A stretch of DNA of 44,912 nucleotides from an uncultured Bacteroidales bacterium (lineage in GTDB: Bacteria; Bacteroidota; Bacteroidia; Bacteroidales; P3): contig ONBB01000014.1 in assembly GCA_900315935.1 (NCBI GenBank), positions 1 to 44,912 on the forward strand. The letters run 5' to 3'. Shown here one piece after another: positions 40,060-44,912 of this stretch (the stretch's first letter is position 1; each line of letters begins with the position of its first letter). Below the pieces are notes generated by a model, which was not told where the DNA came from, made no database searches, and saw only the letters and a list, made by a program, of their open reading frames with translations. The translations under genes were made by a program, and so were the position numbers.

Positions 40060-42681
40060 CTGGTCGCACTCCTTGCGGTTTCCTGCTCGGAAGGGTCGCT
40101 GACCACTTATGTCAACCCCCTGGTCGGCACCGACGGCCACGGCCACACCTTCCCCGGCGCCATCGTCCCCTTCGGCCAGATTCAGCCCTCGCCCGACACC
40201 CGCCTCGAGGGGTGGGACGGATGCAGCGGCTACCACTACAGCGACGACACCATCTATGGCTTCTCCCACACCCACCTCAGTGGCACCGGCTGCGAGGACT
40301 ACGGCGATGTGCTGCTGATGCCGTCGCGGATAAGTGACCCGGAAAATATTTGCAATGGACTTCCGTGCGATTTGAATGGCAGGGAGGACTATAAAAGCCA
40401 CTTTAGCCATGAGAACGAGGAGGCAAGGGCAGGATACTATAAGGTCCTGTTAGATAAGACGAATACTCTGGTTGAACTTACAGCAGACCGTCGGGTGGCC
40501 TATCATCGTTACACTTACGATGGAGATAAGAACAATGTTTTCGTTATAGATCTTCAACACCGAGATGTGTTGCTTGACGGTAGTATTAATTATGACATAA
40601 AAGATGGAATAATTGTTGGTCATCGCCATAGTTCGGCATGGAACCCCGACCAGCACCTGTTTTTCGCCATCTGCAGTGATGTCGATTTGTCCAATATTCA
40701 TTTCAATGATAAGCATACCTATGCTATTGTTTATCTGCCGGAAGGAGTAAAGACTCTTGAGTTGCAGGTGGCCATCAGCGGTGTGGATATCCAAGGCGCC
40801 ATCAATAACCTCAATGCTGCCGAGTATAAGGACTTTGACGCTGCCCGCCAGGGTGCCGACAGCACCTGGGAAGCTGCCCTCGGTAAGCTGAAAGTGGAAG
40901 GCGGCACCGACGAGCAGAAGCGCTGCTTCTACACAGCCCTCTACCACTGCATGACATCGCCCTATCTCTGGAGCGATGCCGACGGCCGCTACCGCGGTAC
41001 CGACAACGAGATACATACCGTTGACCCCGGCCGCGAGGTCTACACCGTCTTCTCCCTCTGGGACACCTACCGCGCCCTGCACCCCCTGCTCACCCAGATT
41101 GAGCCCGAGCGCACCGTCGACTTCGTCTACACCGCCATGAAGAACTTCGAGCAGGGCGGCGAGCTGCCCATGTGGGAGCTGGCCAGCCACGAGACCCACT
41201 GCATGATAGGCTACCACGCCGTGCCCATGATGCTCGAGGCTTACAAATACCTGGCCAGCGAGGACGGCACCCTGGCCGGCTACACGCCCAAGCAGATACT
41301 GGAGGCCATGGTGGCCACCAGCAACCGCACCCCCGAGCACCGCGCCTATGCCAAGCAGGGCTACCTCTCCTCCGAGGTGGACAATGAGAGCGTCAGCAAG
41401 ACCCTCGAATACGCCTACGACGACTGGTGCATCGCCCAGATGGCCCGCATCGCCGGCGACACCGCCCGCGAGCGCGAGTACTGGATTCGCAGCCAGTCGT
41501 GGCAGAACGTGATGGACACCAACGGCTTCATGCACCCGCGCCGCAACGGTGCCTTCCTCACACCCTTCGACCCCACCGAGGTCAACAACCACTACACCGA
41601 GGCCAACTCGTGGCAGTACAGCACCTATGTGCCGCACGACATCGACGCCTGGGTGGAACGCCTCGGCGGTGCCGACCGTGCCGAAGCCTTCCTCGATAGC
41701 CTCTTCGAGGGGCGCAACAGCCTCTCCGGCCGCGACCAGGCCGACGTAACCGGCCTCATCGGCATGTACGCCCACGGCAACGAGCCCTCGCACCATGCCG
41801 CATGGCTCTACTCCCTCCTCGGCCAGCCCGAGAAGACCGAGCGTTATGTGCACAAGATACTTAACGAACTCTACACCAGCGCCCCCGACGGCCTCTGCGG
41901 CAACGAGGACTGCGGTCAGATGAGTGCCTGGTATGTCCTCTGTGCCCTCGGCATGTATGAGGTCTGCCCCGGCAGCGGCATCTGGCTGCGCACCGAGCCC
42001 ATCTTCAAGAACGACCTCGACTGGGCCCTGGCCTCCGACCCGCAGGGCGAGCCTCTCTGCTGCCCCGGCGAGTACCGCATCACGCCCTGCCCCGCCTTCC
42101 CCGACTGGCGCATGCAGAGCACCCGCGACCACGTCAGCGACACCTCCGCCCGGTGGGAGGGACGGCTGCCCTCGCAAATTGTGCGCCACACTGAGGTGCG
42201 CACCTCCACCGACAAGCACGTTACCTACCTCACCCAGCCCGCACCGCAGTACACCGAGAACGGCCCCGAGGGCATGGTGGACAACATCTTCGCCTCCACC
42301 AACTACCGCATCGGCGGCTGGCAGGGCTGGCAGGAGGACATGGTGGCCGTGGTCGAGCTCGACCAGGAGCAGACCGTCCGCCACGTGGCCCTCAACTGCC
42401 TGGAAAACATGCGCTCATGGATTTTTTTTCCCATCAATGTCAAGATGGAGACCAGCCTCGACGGCAAGACGTGGAAAACCTTCGGCGAGGTGAGTACCAC
42501 CCAGTTCCCCACCGAGCACTACCGCCAGGAGGAGTCCGTAACGCACACCTTCTGTGCCGACGGTGCCACGCGCGCCAAGTACGTCAAAATCACCGCCACC
42601 AACTTCGGCGCCCTGCCCGACTGGCACGTCAGTGCCGGACAGCAGGCATGGCTCTTCGCCGACGAGATAATCATTAAATAA
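40003..42681 (+). CDS. GH92 alpha-1,2-mannosidase, lipoprotein
   Basis: An 892-aa GH92 enzyme, a calcium-dependent exo-mannosidase acting on alpha-mannans or N-glycans. N-terminal domain: YVNPLVGTDGHGHTFPGAIVPFGQIQPSPDT, SHTHLSGTGC. Catalytic (alpha/alpha)6 domain: GGELPMWELASHETHCMIGYH, LEYAYDDWCIAQMA, GNEPSHHAAWLY, GNEDCGQMSAWYVLCALGMYEVCPG. A C-terminal discoidin-like module follows (about 740-892). The signal/lipobox (SLLVALLAVSC) begins inside a mobile palindrome. Codons 110-270 or so (about 40330-40800) are much AT-richer than the rest. An alternative start is 40051. Confidence 0.93.
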   Translation: MKYHTTPTYHLRTWHAMSLLVALLAVSCSEGSLTTYVNPLVGTDGHGHTFPGAIVPFGQIQPSPDTRLEGWDGCSGYHYSDDTIYGFSHTHLSGTGCEDYGDVLLMPSRISDPENICNGLPCDLNGREDYKSHFSHENEEARAGYYKVLLDKTNTLVELTADRRVAYHRYTYDGDKNNVFVIDLQHRDVLLDGSINYDIKDGIIVGHRHSSAWNPDQHLFFAICSDVDLSNIHFNDKHTYAIVYLPEGVKTLELQVAISGVDIQGAINNLNAAEYKDFDAARQGADSTWEAALGKLKVEGGTDEQKRCFYTALYHCMTSPYLWSDADGRYRGTDNEIHTVDPGREVYTVFSLWDTYRALHPLLTQIEPERTVDFVYTAMKNFEQGGELPMWELASHETHCMIGYHAVPMMLEAYKYLASEDGTLAGYTPKQILEAMVATSNRTPEHRAYAKQGYLSSEVDNESVSKTLEYAYDDWCIAQMARIAGDTAREREYWIRSQSWQNVMDTNGFMHPRRNGAFLTPFDPTEVNNHYTEANSWQYSTYVPHDIDAWVERLGGADRAEAFLDSLFEGRNSLSGRDQADVTGLIGMYAHGNEPSHHAAWLYSLLGQPEKTERYVHKILNELYTSAPDGLCGNEDCGQMSAWYVLCALGMYEVCPGSGIWLRTEPIFKNDLDWALASDPQGEPLCCPGEYRITPCPAFPDWRMQSTRDHVSDTSARWEGRLPSQIVRHTEVRTSTDKHVTYLTQPAPQYTENGPEGMVDNIFASTNYRIGGWQGWQEDMVAVVELDQEQTVRHVALNCLENMRSWIFFPINVKMETSLDGKTWKTFGEVSTTQFPTEHYRQEESVTHTFCADGATRAKYVKITATNFGALPDWHVSAGQQAWLFADEIIIK

Positions 42682-42692
42682 ATGCTAACGAT

Positions 42693-42923
42693 ATGAAAAA
42701 GACCGCAAAAATGCTGACCGCCGCCAGTCTGGTGCTGGCCGCCTTCGCCCTCGCCTCGTGCGACAGCAAGCTCTGCTACTGCTATGAGGCCACCTCCGCC
42801 GGCGTCCACGAGCAGGAGGCATACACCAACACCGACACCCCCTGCGGAGCCCTCACCAACACGCGCCGCACCTGTGTCGAAAGCAACGAGCGCATGAACC
42901 CCGAGGACATCGCCTGGAAGTAA
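42693..42923 (+). CDS. Small cysteine-rich lipoprotein (76 aa)
   Basis: Lipoprotein signal (MLTAASLVLAAFALASC), then a short mature part with Cys residues in LCYCYEATSAG, PCGAL and RRTCVES. No family recognised. Starts 11 bases after GH92 and ends 11 bases before the SGNH-like gene, so it is likely in the same transcript. The paired cysteines suggest a compact disulfide-bonded surface peptide. Confidence 0.75.
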   Translation: MKKTAKMLTAASLVLAAFALASCDSKLCYCYEATSAGVHEQEAYTNTDTPCGALTNTRRTCVESNERMNPEDIAWK

Positions 42924-42934
42924 CCCCACCGGCA

Positions 42935-43873
42935 ATGAAGTATTCCGCAGGTGGTCCTCACCACTTCCTTCGCGATGTGGCCGTTGTCTTCGTCGTGGGT
43001 GTGCTCTTCTTTGTTCTGCCCGTCGAGTTGCTTGCCTACAGGGCGCAGAACAACTTCCTCTGGAAGCGCCAGCACCTGGAGGCCAACCTCGGCTCCATCT
43101 CCACCCTGCTGCTCGGCAACAGCTTTTTCGAGCTCTCGTTCAACAACCATGTCCTCGGCGACAGTTCATTCAATGTATCGCAGATGGGACGGCAGATTTA
43201 TTACGACGTTGAAATTGCCCGGCGCTACATCCCCCGGATGCCCAACCTGCGCACCGTCATCTACCCGATTGCTGTTGGCGGACTCTCGGTCGGCGGCAGC
43301 GACCTCAACTCCGGCGTGGAATACGCCAAGTCGTGGCATATCCCTTGTCGCACATTCCCGCAGAATATCCTTTGCCACTCCCAACTCCTCTCTGGGCGTT
43401 TCTGTCTCAAGAACTACCTTCCCGACATCCGCTGCGACTCCCTTGGCTACCAAGCCCTCTCCGGCGTATGGAAGGGCGAGATAGTCGCAGGTTACGACCG
43501 GCCTACCCTAAACCATAAAAGCGCAGTGGAAGGATTCATCATCTACCTCACCCGCCTGGCGCGCATCTGCAGCGAGAACGGTGTCCGCTTCATCGCCATC
43601 ACCCCGCCGCAAACCAACCTATATGTCGACTGGACGCCCGAGGCCAATTACGATGACCTGAGCCGTGTCGTTCAGACTGTCCAGGCCGCCTACCCTATGG
43701 AGTACCACGACTATTCCAGGGATGCCGAGTTCCGTAACAACTCCCTCTTCTACGACCCTGTCCATCTCACTCATGTCGGTGCCACCCGCCTGGCTGAACG
43801 TGTGGCAGAAGACTTCAACTTATCGGTAGACCATCCCTACATCGCCCACGAAAAGTGGCTGACAGCGGATTGA
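42935..43873 (+). CDS. Membrane-anchored SGNH-like protein
   Basis: A 312-aa protein with one N-terminal membrane helix (DVAVVFVVGVLFFVLPVELLAY) and an extracytoplasmic domain resembling SGNH/DltD-AlgX type folds: LLLGNSFFELSFNN (block I, nucleophile region), FIAITPPQTN, and a late DPVHLTHVGATRLAERV (Asp-x-x-His). These proteins often add or remove acyl groups on surface glycans. Here the nucleophile block reads GNSFF, close to GxS. Function inferred from motifs only. The 3' end overlaps the convergent DUF6266 gene by 54 bases. Confidence 0.7.
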   Translation: MKYSAGGPHHFLRDVAVVFVVGVLFFVLPVELLAYRAQNNFLWKRQHLEANLGSISTLLLGNSFFELSFNNHVLGDSSFNVSQMGRQIYYDVEIARRYIPRMPNLRTVIYPIAVGGLSVGGSDLNSGVEYAKSWHIPCRTFPQNILCHSQLLSGRFCLKNYLPDIRCDSLGYQALSGVWKGEIVAGYDRPTLNHKSAVEGFIIYLTRLARICSENGVRFIAITPPQTNLYVDWTPEANYDDLSRVVQTVQAAYPMEYHDYSRDAEFRNNSLFYDPVHLTHVGATRLAERVAEDFNLSVDHPYIAHEKWLTAD

Positions 43874-44912
43874 ACTAGCATTTTCGACCTTCGGTGCTTC
43901 ATTGCAGGGTGTAGAATGTATCTCTTCTGGCTGGTTGTCGTTGGTGCAATCGGTTGATACCGTGGCGTCTGATATCTTGATGTAGGTCGACATGCTGGCG
44001 TGTCCCCCTGAGTCCACCACGAAGCCCCACATCTTGGTATTTAGATGGTTCCAGCCGTCGGGCAGCTGCAGCTGCAACTTGCCGTGCCGCCGCTCGGCAG
44101 GGTGGGAGAGGAGACCTTCGCGCGTATCACTATTATATACATAGACATACACGCGGTCGCTCCCCTTGGCGCGGCTCATGCCGCTATTCTTCTCGAAATC
44201 AACGCGTAGCACCCCGCAGTCGCTGATTTCAGCGGCCGTAAACCGCACGGGTGCAGCCGAGCCTTCGGATATGCGAATGCGCTCATACTCTGTAGGGACG
44301 CAGCGCGCTGCGTCCGCAGCCGCCCCGTGGGCGGGAATGTCCGCAACCGCACTGCGGTCGGAAGTGTCCGCAATCGCACTGCGGTCGGAAAAGTCCGCAA
44401 TCGTCCCGCGGGCGGGAATGCCGGCTGGCGCATTGCGGTCCGGAATGCCGGCTGGCGCTTTGCGGACGCGGCACGCCGCGTCCCTACATTTCAACTCCCC
44501 CTCTAAGCTAGAGGGGGTGCCCGAAGGGCGGGGGCGTGTGGCCTTGGATCCATACTCTCCTCCGTCCTGCAACACACTCCTCCGCCCTTCGGGCACCTCC
44601 CCTAACTTAGGGGAGGAGTTCGGTTGCAGACATTTCAACTCCCCCTCTAAGTTAGAGGGGGTGGCGCCGCCGCAGGCGGCGACGGGGGCGTGTGTGCGGC
44701 CGAAGCAGTGCTTGTTCATCTTGACGAAAGCGTTGCCCTCGGTCATCTGGTCGCGGGCGGCACGCTCGCGCAAGCCCAACAGCAGCGCCTGCCGCGCCGT
44801 GGCCGCGAAGCGTACCATCGACACAAACCAGTCTCTTTCAGCCTGTTGGTTCTCCGTATTCGGATAGTTTATCTCCTTGCGGTAGCCGCGCACCACGTGG
44901 CGCCCGCGCCAC
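43820..44912 (-). CDS. DUF6266-family protein, interrupted by repeat insertions; start outside window
   Basis: The 5' end is cut by the window edge. Its first visible part (AERDWFVSMVRFAATARQALLLGLRERAARDQMTEGNAFVKMN) and later part (YERIRISEGSAAPVRFTAAEISDCGVLRVDFEKNSG, SDRVYVYVYNSDTREGLL) match the DUF6266 protein at 10613. Between them about 140 codons come from repeats: CCCCCTCTAA-type hairpins, a REPIN-like pair and five 27-bp tandem units, all kept in frame. The protein may still fold with a disordered insert or may be a decaying gene. Role of DUF6266 unknown. Confidence 0.7.
   Translation of the reverse strand, partial: WRGRHVVRGYRKEINYPNTENQQAERDWFVSMVRFAATARQALLLGLRERAARDQMTEGNAFVKMNKHCFGRTHAPVAACGGATPSNLEGELKCLQPNSSPKLGEVPEGRRSVLQDGGEYGSKATRPRPSGTPSSLEGELKCRDAACRVRKAPAGIPDRNAPAGIPARGTIADFSDRSAIADTSDRSAVADIPAHGAAADAARCVPTEYERIRISEGSAAPVRFTAAEISDCGVLRVDFEKNSGMSRAKGSDRVYVYVYNSDTREGLLSHPAERRHGKLQLQLPDGWNHLNTKMWGFVVDSGGHASMSTYIKISDATVSTDCTNDNQPEEIHSTPCNEAPKVENASSIRCQPLFVGDVGMVYR
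44293..44486. repeat. REPIN-like pair of inverted 25-bp palindromes, copy 2
   Basis: Palindromes at 44293-44317 and, reversed, 44462-44486, same consensus and orientation as 39967-40059. The 144 bases between them hold five tandem units of about 27 bp built around GTCCGC and GCGGTC, encoding nine-residue repeats such as AIADTSDRS on the minus strand. Confidence 0.7.
44488..44695. repeat. Cluster of CCCCCTCTAAG hairpin repeats
   Basis: Three related units: 44488-44540 and 44632-44695 in direct orientation, and an inverted variant at about 44575-44630. Each carries a CCCCCTCTAA/TTAGAGGGGG-type hairpin and a GGGCG-rich tail. They interrupt the DUF6266 gene in frame. Confidence 0.65.

Noticed and set aside
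40450-42384. Long minus-strand open frame inside GH92
   Set aside because: Same kind of shadow; no ribosome site or family motifs, while GH92 motifs are unmistakable on the plus strand.
44318-44461. Five regular 27-bp units, considered as a CRISPR array
   Set aside because: Units are contiguous with no spacers, lie in an open frame and are bounded by REP-like palindromes; no cas genes are present.

Overview
The window is chromosomal DNA of a Bacteroidales bacterium, probably an uncultured gut or rumen lineage. Evidence: many promoters have the phylum-specific -7 box TAnnTTTG; there is a gingipain-type C25 protease with a type IX secretion C-terminal domain; and there are Bacteroidetes families such as DUF6266, DUF1599 and DUF4293, a TlpA-like DUF4369-type protein, GH92 and a short fold-III arginine decarboxylase. 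Housekeeping genes are GC-rich and accessory islands are clearly AT-richer. I cannot name a genus from the sequence.

Layout. 1-850: 3' end of dnaK with a frameshifted tail and its terminator. 850-4150: an accessory island with a RelE/ParE-type toxin-antitoxin pair, a 19-codon remnant of an HU-family gene, a two-gene TerB-like unit, a structured RNA that looks like 6S (Bacteroidales-1 type), a small promoter-terminator unit, and a zeta-toxin-like kinase with a small partner. 4300-7845: dcp peptidase plus a thioredoxin-like protein, divergent from tex (7912-10020). Then tRNA-Asn, a DUF6266 gene running in frame into an MNT nucleotidyltransferase and HEPN toxin-antitoxin pair, a structured intergenic element, and a secreted protein with a DnaJ-like zinc-binding tail. 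13661-19157 (minus): M16 protease, cdaA-folP, outer-membrane barrel. 19301-26646 (plus): a long, tightly packed operon-like run: DUF1599, DoxX/thioredoxin-like, DUF4293, tsaE, rsfS, ftsH, cdsA, psd, rluA-type pseudouridine synthase. 26769-29866: C25 protease and FKBP lipoprotein. 29869-33925 (minus): arginine decarboxylase; polyprenyl-phosphate sugar transferase with a lipoprotein. 34040-38931 (plus): HATPase protein, YfcE-like phosphoesterase, barrel, TM2 protein, LolA-like, YidD and two duplicated TPR/PGLG membrane proteins. 39031-43873 (plus): ROK kinase, GH92 mannosidase, small Cys-rich lipoprotein, SGNH-like protein. The window ends in a second, repeat-invaded DUF6266 gene.

How genes work together: cdaA-folP pairs c-di-AMP synthesis with folate synthesis; ftsH-cdsA-psd links membrane proteolysis with phospholipid synthesis; the LolA/YidD/TM2/TPR run looks like an envelope-biogenesis cluster. 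The strongest unexpected signals are small-scale: paired inverted 25-bp palindromes with compensatory changes (REPIN-like), one of which supplies part of the GH92 signal peptide; the 6S-like RNA that copies the Bacteroidetes promoter in its stem; a 21-bp motif shared downstream of two toxin genes; a 78-bp dispersed repeat; and a possible two-state hairpin element upstream of the zinc-binding secreted protein. All functional calls come from reading the sequence; no database search was run.
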